Positions 22,490 to 33,960 of a stretch of DNA of 64,000 bases are shown here, piece after piece. The translations under genes were made by a program, and so were the position numbers. Numbering within the stretch: the stretch's first letter is position 1; each line of letters begins with the position of its first letter. The notes under the pieces were generated by a model, which saw only the letters and a list, made by a program, of their open reading frames with translations, was not told the origin of the DNA and made no database searches. This DNA is from Siphonodentalium dalli. Lineage: Eukaryota > Mollusca > Scaphopoda > Gadilida > Siphonodentaliidae. The stretch lies in contig CP136067.1 in NCBI GenBank assembly GCA_032622095.1, forward strand, positions 62,756,893 through 62,820,892, in the 5' to 3' direction.

Positions 22490-22640
22490 TTGGTGCGTTA
22501 ATAACTTTTCAACCATGGGTCCAATGTGGCCCAGATTTGGACCACGGTCTATATTGTTTCGTAAAAGATGAGATGACTCACCAAATTTCACGCCGATTGG
22601 TCTAAGAAAACCTGAGATCTAACATGGTCCCCAAATGCAG
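22490..22640. repeat. Probable dispersed-repeat tail
   Basis: Sentence-like sequence (AACCATGGGTCCAATGTGGC, TTTCACGCCGATTGGTC) is of the kind seen in degenerate repeats of invertebrate genomes. There is no second copy in the window, so this is a weak call. Confidence 0.25.
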
Positions 22641-24598
22641 TATTTGCACTCAAACTTGTAGACACTATTTCTTATGACGTTCGTCGAAATGTCGTCATGT
22701 GACGTCGCACGCAAACCCACACTTGCTTTGCTATTTAGACAAGTACAGCTAAACAATTATGGAACGTTTTTTGTTTGGTCAAACTTTTCTTTCTAAATGT
22801 ATCACTGCGTGTTAAGTTGAAGTCAACCACCTGTGTGACGTAATGATTTAATAAGCCAGACCAACACCATTCGTGTATCACACAGGCGTCACAACTTGAC
22901 GTGTCTGATACAACTCTTGTCACAGAACCTGTATCACAGGGTATGGAAACGTCTACTGAATAGGCACCCGTTGCTCGCAAACACAATCCACTCAAGTTGA
23001 GCCAGTTACTGCAACACAGTTTATTCGTGTTGATGCTATTGCACCACAACAGAAAGCTCCTGTTGCTTCGAAACATAAATCGCCTAAGTCTCTCTAACTT
23101 TTAGACTCCCATAAAGGCAGGTTCATATTTGAACATGTTACCAGATGATTGATGAGAAACGATTAACACAAGCAGCCACCAAACAGTATTTGTGGATTTT
23201 AGCTCTCGGTTGGGTGAAGGATGACATTATGTGTCCCCTACACGACCGTCAGCTTGACGCACTGATAAAGGTTCATGCGAGATTCTTCAAATGCTATACT
23301 ACTTTACATATTTCGATGTGCAGACTTGGTAATTCTGTGTTATTTATATGCTACTTATCATGTATTATTGTACTACTTTTATCCGTGTTATAGTTTGATT
23401 GCACACTAGTGAGTTCTTGAATTTATATTCCTGACTCCAAGTGGAAACATTCATCTTGGGTGCTTTTATTTGTACATAGCTCATTGTTTTAATCTAATCC
23501 ACTGTCTGATTTATATACACAGTTGCTTCGCTACGATCCTTTTTTATACCTGATTCTTTTCTTGGTCGTGATATGGCCTAGCGGCTAAAACGACGTCAAA
23601 TCTTCAATCAATAAATCATCATTAATAATTTAAATAATGCACATCGTCTAATATATCATCGGGTGCCACAATCGGTCTCAACTCAAAGTGTTCAGTTAGC
23701 GAAGATTTTATGAAGTATGGAAACATATATACACCTAATGTAAAAACGTAAAAGACAATTAGAAACGAGCAATCACTGACTGAGCAACACGCCATGATAC
23801 ACGTGGCCCTGACTGCATGCAGCTGAAGCAATGTTGAGAGGGATATAGAATGTATATTTCTATTCTTCAAAGACATCCAACGACCAATCGCCGACTGACA
23901 TGCACATTTCTTCGTTTGAAATTATTGTGTTGTGGATTTCTTCTTTTATGTTGAAATAAGGTAAACGGTTGGTCAATGCAGACAGCGTCAGGTTTACATC
24001 GTTCCATTTGTTTTAGTTTATTTGTTTGTAAATAGATTCTCTTCGTAATTAATCATATCATAAACTTTTTCAGCTGGTTTTTGTTAATTCTGCGACAAAA
24101 ATAAGAAAATCTTTGTGACCTACACGCCAACCAACTCGAAAAATTTGGTTATAAAATAAATTACATTTATGGCGGTTATTTGTAGCAACTTTGTCTTCTT
24201 TCCGTCACATTAAGTTTTACAGTTTTGTATTCCACGTCATCTTAAATCAAACCTCACAAAAAAGCGACCAGTTAGCAATGCTTATTTGTAAGATGAAGAC
24301 TTACACCCATTGTTCAAACGTCAAAGATACGTTTGAACGACCAATTGCGTACTGCAATTTACGTGTTATTACATTCATGTGAAACGCTTGTTTTGAAATG
24401 TTTTTTTTTTTGTCAAGTTGAAAATAAATTACTGGCGTAATTAATTATTTAAATTTTTCAAAACACACATTGTTATCTGCTTCCTGGCATAAGACCAACC
24501 TGTATTTCGTATATGCCACATTGTACATATAACTCATATACATTTGAGCAGCCACTGTACAATATGACCACTTGAGACTTATATTATAAAGTTATTAC
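22640..24598. other. No gene recognised
   Basis: Several 60-110 codon frames on both strands without domains, signal peptides or splice support. Confidence 0.4.
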
Positions 24599-24719
24599 AC
24601 AATGTTGTGTACAGTATGTGTTTTTTTTATTGGACGAGACGGGTAGCGTCGAGTCCAATATGACTTTTCACCACAACCTGGACGAGTACAAGAAAAATAC
24701 ATACTGTACACAACATTGT
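24599..24719. repeat. Perfect 21-bp inverted repeat, hairpin-like
   Basis: Positions 24599-24619 are the exact reverse complement of 24699-24719, with a 79-base spacer that itself holds ATTGGAC ... GTCCAAT. The frame 24618-24857 runs through it and is not regarded as a gene. Confidence 0.85.
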
Positions 24720-24862
24720 ATAATGAGATTTGTATTATCCATCTGTATGTTTATCCAAAATGACGTCACCCGGAGTCCCAGTTCTTTTTATAAAAACCAC
24801 ATTCGAGTCCAATATGACTTTCGGGAGTCCAATGTGACCTTCGTGAGTCCAATATGACTTTT
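24651..24862. repeat. GAGTCCAATATGACTTT motif repeats
   Basis: GAGTCCAATATGACTTT occurs at about 24651, 24804 and 24845, with GAGTCCAATGTGACCTT at about 24825. Spacing shrinks to about 20 bases in the second cluster. Confidence 0.75.
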
Positions 24863-25355
24863 GCCCGGATTATCATGTGACGGCTTTTGTCAAATCATAA
24901 ATAGTGTTAGTTAAGGGATGGATAATAAATCTTATTATTAGACAACGCTAACTTGCGACAATGGCCAATACAATTCAACCTAAACTTGCAGTAAATTTCG
25001 AGTCTCAGTCAGATAAAAACAGAACAAACTCATACTTCGCAGCACGAGCACATTATGTGTTATGTCCTTGGAAGTCGTGGGGTTCGAGCCTTGATGACGG
25101 ATATAACCGATTTGCTTTTGAATTAACACCTGAATTCTAAATTCGTGTCTAAATAAATTGACACTTTAATCAGATTAGATGTTTCGCGGGGTGCAATCGC
25201 ACTTTATACTGAATCTCTTTGTTAATCCAACTGTCATCGTTTGATATCTCGGAAATTAAAGTTGTTGGAGAAATAAGAGGAAGTCCGTGGCCTTGTGGAT
25301 GCGTAATGCTCTCGACCTTGGTTGCTAGTGTGGTGGAGATAAATAGTCCACAGTA

Positions 25356-25500
25356 GATGAACAGTTTGAACGAGTAGCATTGCGCGACACGGATATAATT
25401 AAAATCGCGTGTCTCGGGTGAACAGAACCCTAAGGTATAAAATACAACAGTAGGTAGTTAGACAGTGAATGTAAATATACCGACCGGTCACTTTTTCTTG
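25356..25500 (+). repeat. TATA-containing repeat, copy 1
   Basis: About 145 bases sharing high identity with 27039-27184, starting AGATGAACAGTTTGAACGAG and including TATAAAA (GGTATAAAATAC near 25434), CAACAGTAGGTAGTT and ATATACCGACCGGTCAC. The shared TATA motif in the same orientation suggests a promoter copied with it, host or LTR-like. Confidence 0.8.
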
Positions 25501-25502
25501 TT

Positions 25503-25632
25503 GATTCTAAGAGAACAGTATAATTATATCGCTTGCAAAATTGATCGATACGTTATCATTTCTACAAAGCCAACACAACTGCGAGAACAAAAACCGCGAA
25601 GCAGGTAAGTGTCCAACCTACATGTATATACA
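25503..25632 (+). repeat. First-exon-like repeat with splice donor, copy 1
   Basis: About 130 bases matching 30829-30966, from GATTCTAAGAGAACAGTAT through CGTTATCATTTCTAC and ACACAACTGCGAGAACAAAA to a strong donor AGCAG|GTAAGTGT at about 25605-25606. It lies ~165 bases downstream of the TATA motif. No start codon with a useful frame is evident, so it would be 5' UTR. The rest of any transcript was not found. Confidence 0.65.
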
Positions 25633-25639
25633 CGGTCAG

Positions 25640-27038
25640 TTACGGTAAAACTTAAAAAGCTATTGCATAATTTACATGCAAAACTGGGAGCCTACTTCAA
25701 CATTTGTATAGGCAATCAATACATCTTTCGGCGGCATACAGTTTGTATTTCAGATATATGTCAGACTATAATCATTCTAGAAGCAACAAGTTACTTGGTT
25801 TAATTTCAGACTTAACGCACAGTGGCTATATGAAGCTTAAAGACATATTGTGGACTTATTTCCGAGAATAACACCAATATGTTAGTATCCACTATATGCT
25901 GGAAGAATGTAACAAGCAACTATGATTGTCTAAAATTACGACCTCATCGAATTGACAATGTCAGAGAATACAGAGTTTGAACGACGTATAATTTTAAATA
26001 TTTACAAATTTATTCGGGACGAATTAATGGGTGATTTACAATCGGCAATGATTCCGACAACAATAATTGTCACTGCATGTATGATTCGTTTATAACTTTG
26101 ACGCTGTTTTATGCCTATTTTCGTTATAAAAATTATGAAATTAACTAATTGTGGCATGATTAAATTGGAATATACACTCTGAACAAATCAACGGAATATT
26201 CCACTTCACTTTCAATTTATGGTTGTTTTTGTTACATACTCGTTCGGTTTCGGGAATAAAAAATAGTTCGATAAATACATAACATTTGTGTATATGGTTC
26301 TTATTTATCTAACATGGTTAGAGTAAAAGACAAAGACTGGATTGCGTTTTTTAGCTGCCTGTTTAGAAAAACATAATTATTTGCAGGAAGCCGATACTAT
26401 AAATGTAGTAGTAACAAATACAAACATGTGAGTGACAAATTTTTAGGCACAATAACCGCATACATATTACATACAGATGCAAGCCAAGAGGGCAAAGATA
26501 TAAATCGAGTGTTTATTCTCAAATTAAAAAAAGGGGGAGGGAGGGTTTTCAAAATTAGCGACCGAAAGTTAACATAACCGCTTCGCACTCATTCCGGCAA
26601 AAATATAGTTCTCACGATTCTTGTTCGGGAAATAATTCCAATTAATTCGCAAACTAAATAGCATTACTGCCAAAATTCCTGTTTTTATAATTATGTTTTA
26701 ATTTCATCTAAGTACTTCGCAACATCGTTGTATAGCTTACTTATCTGAACTGTCATGCGTTATGGTGTATAGTGATATGTGCCAGTGAATGATCTCACTA
26801 CCAAACATTTTGGTTTGGTTTAAATTCACGCACCTGGTTAACCCTTTGGGATACAATACGTCGCTCTTACGACTATGTTATATCACAGAAAGACTTGTTC
26901 AATGTATATAGTTGAGTTTCAAATGAGCGATGTCCGTTTGAAATATTACGCGTTTTATAATGCGCATTTATTATTGTCGCTTCTTTTTACTGACTGCCAA
27001 TGCATGCACTCGCCAGTTAGTAATTATTATTGTAAAAG
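25640..27038. other. No gene recognised
   Basis: AT-rich sequence with short frames only. Could be an intron of a transcript starting near 25470, but no acceptor-plus-coding exon is convincing. Confidence 0.35.
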
Positions 27039-27184
27039 AGATGAACAGTTTGAACGAGTAGCATTGCACGACACTGATATAACTAAAATCGCGTGTCTCA
27101 TGTGAACATAACCCTAAGATATAAAAGACAACAGTAGGTAGTTGGACTGTGAATGTAAATATACCGACTGGTCACTTATTCGTA
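27039..27184 (+). repeat. TATA-containing repeat, copy 2
   Basis: Second copy of 25356-25500 in direct orientation, 1683 bases downstream. TATAAAA is kept (GATATAAAAGAC near 27119). The similarity fades about 70 bases before the DNA transposon at 27257. Confidence 0.8.
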
Positions 27185-27256
27185 TTGTTACACAACACAT
27201 TGTATAAAAACTACCGAAAAATCGCCCACGCAGGAAATACCAATACATAATAGAAT

Positions 27257-29810
27257 CACTGGGGGGAAACTGTTTCACCAGGATCGATTCTATCGCCCGT
27301 TTGTTCCGTCTCTATCGGCGTTGAGATCCGACTCCATTTTGACTTTTTAACTTTTTCTAGAAAGTTTTGGGCGCCATTTTCACAAAAATATGACACAAAG
27401 GTAAGTTTTAAACTATTTATGCAATCGATGTTCCGTTACGTGCATATATCCACACATTTAGACCATACAACTCAAGCGTGTGCATTTCTCATGTAAATTC
27501 AATGTATCATTCGACGCTGCAAATTTGGTCTATTCGCCTGTAAATCCAGTCGGAACTTATCAGGACGTATACCAGGATGGTGGCAGAGTGTAACGAAACC
27601 ATCTCCCAAGATTCCCGCAGCAGAATAACAATCTAAATGAACCGTCAAAAATAGTGAAAAATGTTCCGACTCATTTGTGACTTTCATGTTCTAGATCGAT
27701 TCTATCGTCCCTTCTAAAGAGCAGGTTCTATTCGATCGACGCTTGTTTTCTCATGCTGCCCAGCTTCATTTTGCCAGTTATGACACACCATGACAGCAAG
27801 GAACGGGTAACCTAAATGGCCACTAATGTTTATTGAATAGCGCGATGAGATTATGGTCCTTTTGCAGTCTAATGTACCAGTTTTGGATATCTATGGCTCT
27901 TGAATTCATATCGTTATAAAGATTTCCTCTAAAACTTTTGAATTTGTGTTTCTTCAGAATGTATAATGGAATCGGTGGCGCGATGGTGAGCCTGGGGAAC
28001 TTGCTGTTCTTACTTGATTTATCCGTCGATCTGGTGACACAGGCTGAGGCAGCGCCCCCCCCCCCCCCCCGCATGATGTGGTGTAGGTCGGCGATGGACT
28101 TAATTCAGTAAACACCTTCACCACACGGCTGCAACCAGCACGCCCGACAAAGCTGCCCAAATAAATCATCCTCTCCAAACTGTGTCCCAAAGCCCATTGC
28201 AATCCTTTTCCCGTATAAACAAAGTTTATACGAGACGTCGTTTGTGGCTGCACTTTTAAAATGTTCTATATTTTGACCAATGATTCCTGGTTTGTTGCAT
28301 TCACTTTCTGGATAATTTAATTTTGTCCTCCTAAGTGTTTTTAAACTGGGGCACACAAAGTTAAATAGGGCATCTTTGTCGCAACACTTTCCCAATCCTG
28401 GAACCCTGCACATTCCGTCCCTCCCATAAACCGAATGAATTCAGAATGAAATAGTCTGCAGCCAACGGCCCAGAACTGTTTTACCTCCGGAGTATATCGC
28501 ATGCTTTTTCACCTTCGGATTCAAGAAATCGTACAACATCTAGAAATAGCTGAAAATAGACATTATTTATAGCGAATGTCCCCGAGGTTAATTGTTGAAG
28601 AAAAGACATCCAGTCTGGAAACCTGTCTGCGTCTTTTAATTGGTGTATTATTTCTGGTAAGAGGCCAGTTATCTCGCTCACTATCGCAGATATCTCGTTA
28701 ACTGGGTCGCAGCAATCTACATCAATATTGGAGTCGATCGTGTCGGTAAATAATGACCTCCTGGAATGAACATCCTTCATTGGTGTGTTCTTTTTTGAAA
28801 CTTTGGCACATGGACTTACTAATAGATGGCATTCTGCCGCAGACACAAACTTCGTTCAGCACGAATTCTACATCGCCCTCAGTCTCAGTTCCTTCCCTTG
28901 CACCCCAAAACGAACGATTCTGTATCTATGGTTTCCACCCAATGACTCAACGCCATCTTCTCCCACTAGAATAACAAGTTAATCATCAGGATGTGAATCT
29001 ACAAAATGTCTAACGTGATTGTCACCCACGGAAAACTTCTTCTTGCAATAATATCATCTGATTCTCTGGAAATAGAGATATATAAGTGTGTGACTATAAG
29101 CTATCTGCAAATGATGATCTTACGATTGAAATTTAACTGTCTAAATGTTTGACGCAAATAGTCAAGAAACATACATTTATATATAAGCTTCGGTGGATCC
29201 AAAATAAGTTTTGAAGCTCCATGTCCATTTTTATTGCATTACTCTGTCTTAAAATCAGAGTCATTTCGTGCCGATTGAACCGGAATGGAACCGGGACCTA
29301 TTAATTTGGGATGAGAAAGGGTCGAAACCAAACATTATAGAGTCGGAACCCACGTGTTACTTTGCAATTACGCGTTTTACTGATTGTTTTTTACATTTTC
29401 AAATAGTTTGATGTGTCAAGATTGAGCTTATATGACCAAATATAAATCGTGTTGAAACTGACGAGATCCTCTCTTGTTTCATACATACTATTTCGAAGGT
29501 TAAGATGAAGTTTTGCAAAATTATCAACACAATACGACTGATCATCACATAAAATTAACATTAATATGTGCTATGGAGAGTGTTTCCATTCTGGAACATT
29601 GAAATGAATGTTTCCTGGATATAGATCCACTGAAGTACGTGTGGAGAACTATTTTAAAACTATATACTTACCATTTTTCTGAATGATGTACATATTTTGT
29701 AATTCAAAATGGTCGAAAAATCAGTAAATGTAACAATAGGGTCGGAACGGAATTAGCGATAGAATCGATTCTGGTGAAACAGTTCCCCCCACCCCCCCCC
29801 CCCCCCAGTG
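27257..29810 (-). mobile_element. 2.55-kb DNA transposon, CACTG ends, 5-bp target duplication
   Basis: Left end CACTGGGGGGAAACTGTTTC and right end (reverse complement CACTGGGG... then GGGGAACTGTTTCACCAG) match for about 40 bases, through ATCGATTCTATCG, and more weakly to a TTCCG motif; the right end has an expanded C run (29786-29806). The element is flanked by AGAAT at 27252-27256 and 29811-29815. Five-base duplications with CACTG-like ends occur in Transib and in some hAT (hAT5) elements; CACTA elements share the CACT start but make 2-3 bp duplications. The interior holds a decayed minus-strand ORF (27823-28980) that does not settle the superfamily. GATCGATTCTATCG recurs subterminally near 27694. 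Confidence 0.8.
27823..28980 (-). pseudogene. Decayed ORF of the CACTG-ended transposon
   Basis: Minus-strand sense continues over several frames. The first open frame (28846-28481) holds WMSFLQQL and YFQLFLDVVRFLESE. After a one-base shift near 28500 comes RYTPEVKQFWAVGCRLF and SEFIRFMGG. Another shift leads to the frame 28413-28105 with PSLKTLRRTKLNYP, KPGIIGQNIEHF, KLCLYGKRIAMGFG and GEDDLFG. A TGA (28105-28107) and a C16 run follow, then PPIPLYILKKHKFKSF ending at 27823. The series FW...LF...F.RFM.G ... PGI ... GK.I..G...G..DL.G matches, from memory, a widespread uncharacterised ORF family in aquatic invertebrate genomes. I cannot identify catalytic DDE residues. At least three lesions make it non-functional. 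Confidence 0.55.
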
Positions 29811-29815
29811 AGAAT

Positions 29816-30660
29816 GACCTAATTTGTACTATATATGATTAACAATGTGTATGATTATTATCCACAGCCCCATCCAACCTCACCAGATAACCCAAAAAGA
29901 ATGAATAAGACAATTATACCGAGAGATATATACTCGGAACATGTTACATTCATTTATGTTGTTATCTTCGCGTATGTGCATAACTTATATGTTTAATTAC
30001 TTTTGTTCATGCTCATATATCTTGTCGATGAAAAGAGTAATAAATATATCTATCTACCCAAAAAAAAAGAAGGTGTAATGGTCCTATTGGACCTTTTTAT
30101 ATCAATAATGAATACCGTGGGGCAAATAGATAACCCTTATTATGCAGTTGGAATTTACTGCAGACAATTGCCCAAACGGTGTCCATACGTTACAAATACG
30201 TTTCTGTACTCTCTGAAGTTCAAATAGCCACACTTTATTGAACATAAATTGACAATTTCCTTTCGGCTATACATTCCTCCGATTTCACAAGAATATCTTT
30301 ATGTTGCGTAACAGTCTGTAACAGAAAACTATTGTCAATTTATTTTGCACCACTCAAACTTGTTAGTTTTAGAATTTAGCGTTCTCGAAATTAAAACGTC
30401 TACTTCGTCTTTCCGCTCATTTAAAACAAAACCGACCACTTCGCCGCATGGCTGCTCTACTTCGAAATTGCGTTACTCCTCTTTCTGTGAACCGATTCTC
30501 ACCATGCGACCAGCAAACTGACCGGACAATAACTGCGCTAATGATGGATATGTTAATTGATCCAAAATGTCAACGTTTTGTTTTCTAAAAAGCGAGGATT
30601 CCAACATAAAATTAACCCTTCGAACTGGATTAAAGATTTTACGCGCGCACTTCTAAAGGC
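29816..30660. other. No gene recognised
   Basis: Short frames only (30003-30227 has a Lys-rich, slippery centre at 30060-30070). Nothing supportable. Confidence 0.4.
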
Positions 30661-30726
30661 CTGCCATTAAGGAGGTGTGTCTACTCCTTTGTCAGATAAC
30701 AAAACAGTTGTCACCCTTGTTTTCGT

Positions 30727-30800
30727 GAGACACGGGATTTGTCGTGGCGGCCCTCGGGTGACATTCCAGGTGTCGAGCGGGCGACAAATCCCCGTGTCTC
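30727..30800. repeat. Hairpin with an 18-bp stem
   Basis: GAGACACGGGATTTGTCG (30727-30744) pairs with CGACAAATCCCCGTGTCTC (30782-30800) with one bulged base. The loop is GC-rich. It lies just upstream of the first-exon-like repeat copy 2. Confidence 0.8.
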
Positions 30801-30828
30801 ACTCAATCGCGGGCGATAACTGTATATT

Positions 30829-30966
30829 GGTTCTAAGAGAACAGTATTATATCGCTTGAAAACTTTATCGACACGTTATCATTTCTACCGAATCCACACA
30901 ATGCCGACACAACTGCGAGAACAAAACCGCAAAGCATGCAGGTAAGTGTCCAACCCACATGTATAC
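30829..30966 (+). repeat. First-exon-like repeat with splice donor, copy 2
   Basis: Second copy of 25503-25632, ending in GCATGCAG|GTAAGTGTCC with the donor at about 30942. The donor and its flanks are among the best conserved positions between the copies. No TATA copy precedes it here; the hairpin at 30727-30800 lies in its place. Confidence 0.65.
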
Positions 30967-31690
30967 ATTTAATACTAGTACATTGTGTAATATTGCAGTC
31001 TGTGAACGTGTGATACTGTCTTAATATCACGTACACCATTGTTGGATATATGCATATATCACATGAAACCCCTGTTATGTCATTAAAAAGCCATTACATT
31101 ATCTCTCACTATTGAAGAACAGGTGCGTGCTACATATCAACGCGCATCGCGCCAACGAAATGATCGCGCCGCGTCTTTGCAATTGATTCAGGCGGATTAA
31201 TACCATTTCGAGAAGCCGCGCATGACATCAACACCAGAAATGAAAAATGATTGCTTTATTCATTAAAGTTAAATTCCTGTCCAACTTCGTTACACTAACG
31301 AAAATAGACACAAAAACAGAGAGGCAAATTGGGTGACTATATTTTCTGTCGCCAGCCCCAGAGCGCATAACTGTCGTATACGACTGTGAAGCGTCACAGC
31401 CAACGATGTAAATGTTTGAATTTTGCAGCTACTTTTTAGGATTTTGATTTGTTAAAAAGGCATAAAGCTCTAGTTGTTTTCATGTGATATACACGATCTT
31501 CAACTCGTTACGTTTGGATATAAGATTTTTTTAAACTCGTTTCATAAAATCTGATATCATAACATAACTCGTTAGATATCCTCTATATCTCATTATTGAA
31601 TTAATAATTACAATTATTACCACTTTAGAGGCGTTCTCTAGTAGATTAACAGTATTTTACGATCAGCTTCCATAATTTTGAGGCGAAGTT
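30967..31690. other. No gene recognised
   Basis: AT-rich, no domain-bearing frame. Confidence 0.4.
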
Positions 31691-31691
31691 G

Positions 31692-31750
31692 ACCGGAAGC
31701 GGGCGGCGGGCGTTAATGAAGTTTTGTTTTCATTAACGCCCGCTTCCGGT
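31692..31750. repeat. GC-rich hairpin
   Basis: ACCGGAAGCGGGC ... GTTAATGAA at the left pairs with TTCATTAACGCCCGCTTCCGGT at the right. The left arm carries seven extra bases (GGCGGGC-type), which look like a small duplication in the stem. Loop of about 8 bases. Confidence 0.8.
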
Positions 31751-31815
31751 TTATTCACTAATGTGATCACACGAGGACGCGGAGTGGTACTACTAATAAT
31801 AAAATGATTTTGTCT

Positions 31816-31963
31816 GGCGTCATGGTTTATTAACGGTCATCCAGGAATGATTAACAGCCCTCGGGCCTATTAGAGGCCATCGACTGCGTCTCGGGTATCT
31901 AATAGCCCCCCCCCCCCCGGGCTGATAATCATTCATGTCGGGCCGTTAATAAACCATAACGCC
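31816..31963. mobile_element. 148-bp palindromic MITE-like element
   Basis: GGCGTCATGGTTTATTAACGG at the left and CCGTTAATAAACCATAACGCC at the right are inverted, and the similarity runs inward through GGAATGATTAACAGCCC / GGGCTGATAATCATTCATG. Nearly the whole element folds on itself around a C14 run (31905-31918). No coding content. Confidence 0.75.
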
Positions 31964-31979
31964 CTAAAAAATAATGTTA

Positions 31980-33350
31980 TTGGTATGTTGACATTAATGT
32001 AATTATACACGGGCACATGTTCGCCACAACATAAATTAGAAATCGTGCTGGGGTCATTCTACAGCAATTGTGTATTGTTTTGGTCCGTGCCTTATCCCTG
32101 ACGTCATAGAGAGATTGGAACTAATGTCACCTCACAATTAATAAGTACACACTATATACGCATTTGTTCAATATATAATTGTGTTTGGCCAAATACTTTA
32201 GATTCTGAAAAAGAACGCATGCATGTGGTCAAGTCTTGCCATTGTGTTCAACAAAGGCATACATTGCATTCTGAAATAAATACTCTAATGACTATAGCTG
32301 ATGTGCGAGACGTTCTAACATTTGGTCAATTATTTTTTGAAACCATGTCCGTAATTTTAATGGCATTTGTGTAATAATTAGGTCCGCTTAACACGTGACA
32401 CTATAAAACTACCTTTCGTGCGTTGTCTACACCAGAAAATTAGATCGTGCCAACGAGCCCACCAAGGCATGGTGTTTTTTGCAGTCATTAAGTTACAGAA
32501 AACAATAAGGTGCCAGAATATGAACGCCAACATGCGTATACCATGAATATTTACGTTAAAGTATAATTTATGTAGTTCCGCAAGCAACGGTCCTACTATC
32601 TTCCATTCCATTGCCTTAAAAAGCCTGTATGATTGAGTTTTGTGAGATAATTTTATGCTATTTACAGGCAAATGTCCGTAGCATTGTTACAGGCGGAAAC
32701 ACCAAGTTACAGGTACATTTTATCAGCATATTTGCGTTCGTTTTCTATCACATTATAGCTTTGGTATCGAAATGCCTGCACAAAATGCATAAAATGTTGA
32801 CTGTGTGAACGCGGCCTAATATGATGTTCTGATGGTCAGATATTGACTTTCAAAACAGGAAGATTAAAATCTTTTTGATTTTCAGGCTCTGTCAGGCTAG
32901 CAAACATTCCAATGATCGGCTCTGATAAAGATCATCATGATTTCGCCTTTTTTCCTTTTGCCTGGCTCATGTAAGCTCAAAATTCCCTTGGGAAATTATG
33001 ACTTGTTGGTGTCAAATCGGTCAGTGGATCTTTTAGCTCTCACGTCTCGTATATATTCGAATTAAATGGGGGTGTTCGGTTTGAGATGGGGCCGGTGTGT
33101 GGTGTTTGGATGAGTTAGCGAGGAATGCTTGTTAGTATTAGTGTGTGGTATGTGATCCAGTGATTCGCGAGAATCTGGCGCAGCAGCTGGAACACCTAAT
33201 TGATTGCAAGTGGGTGAATTCTGTATGACAGCGAGCTTTCTCGCCCATTAATATCTCGTAGGATCTTCAATGAGTTTACTGTTTAACAAAAGATTTAAAC
33301 GACACCCAGGGTTCGACTATGAGAATATACACGGAACTGATGTGTCGCAG
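31980..33350. other. No gene recognised
   Basis: Includes a minus-strand frame at 32378-32671 without recognisable features. Confidence 0.4.
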
Positions 33351-33683
33351 TCAAATGCGAATCTGTTTATTCATTCTTCGCATTAAGCGGATAGCTAGGG
33401 CGTTTGTTTGATTATCATTAAGGAAAGACTGAAGATCCTCGAACCAATCCCGGATGAGAGCTTTTTGGTTCTCTCCCATGTCACGTGACTCGATTGCGAA
33501 TTCAAAACCAAATGATCTGAACTGTTTGAATTCATTTTGTGAATCGCCTATAAAGAAATACGTGCTGGGGATATTTTGGTTGCGGACTACTGTGTATTCC
33601 CGTAAGTAATCCTTGACATATGAACTTATCGAGATCAGTACATAACGTAGACGAGTTCGTAAACTGGTTGTCACCTTTGACAA
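33351..33683 (-). CDS. Hypothetical 110-residue frame
   Basis: A minus-strand frame with protein-like composition: YVKDYLREYTVVRNQNIP, TYFFIGDSQNEFKQF, a Gly-Phe-rich segment and a helical C-terminus ending RLMRRMNKQIRI. There is no signal peptide or membrane segment and I do not recognise the family. The first in-frame Met is preceded by unrelated sequence, so it may be a terminal exon or a mobile-element fragment. Its balanced amino-acid usage is the only support. Confidence 0.3.
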   Translation of the reverse strand: MSKVTTSLRTRLRYVLISISSYVKDYLREYTVVRNQNIPSTYFFIGDSQNEFKQFRSFGFEFAIESRDMGENQKALIRDWFEDLQSFLNDNQTNALAIRLMRRMNKQIRI

Positions 33684-33875
33684 TTGGGTTTACCGCATGT
33701 GTGGAGGGGATACATCGTTGGGTGAGCAAATAACATAGGGATGATAGATGTGCATAATTATACCATTATAGAAATCGACGTAACAGTTTAAAGCTTGCAC
33801 TTAAATACTCTTTTTTTTATGACTGGAGGCATACTTATTTTAGAATACTCGAGCCACGATTGTTTTCACCGTGGT

Positions 33876-33960
33876 ACAATAAAGAGCGTTTATTGATAGT
33901 TTATTCCTAATATGGTAACAATAAAGAGCGTTTGTCTCACTTATGTGCGAAACATTCTGA
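33876..33960. repeat. AATAAAGAGCGTT repeat, copy 1
   Basis: AATAAAGAGCGTTT occurs at about 33880 and 33922 with similar intervening sequence (TATTCCTAATATGG). Confidence 0.7.

Noticed and set aside
27954-28253. 99-residue minus-strand frame
   Set aside because: Alternative frame across the decayed transposon ORF and the C16 run; the neighbouring frame carries the protein-like motifs.
28753-28982. Plus-strand frames
   Set aside because: Antisense to the decayed transposon ORF, with no features of their own.
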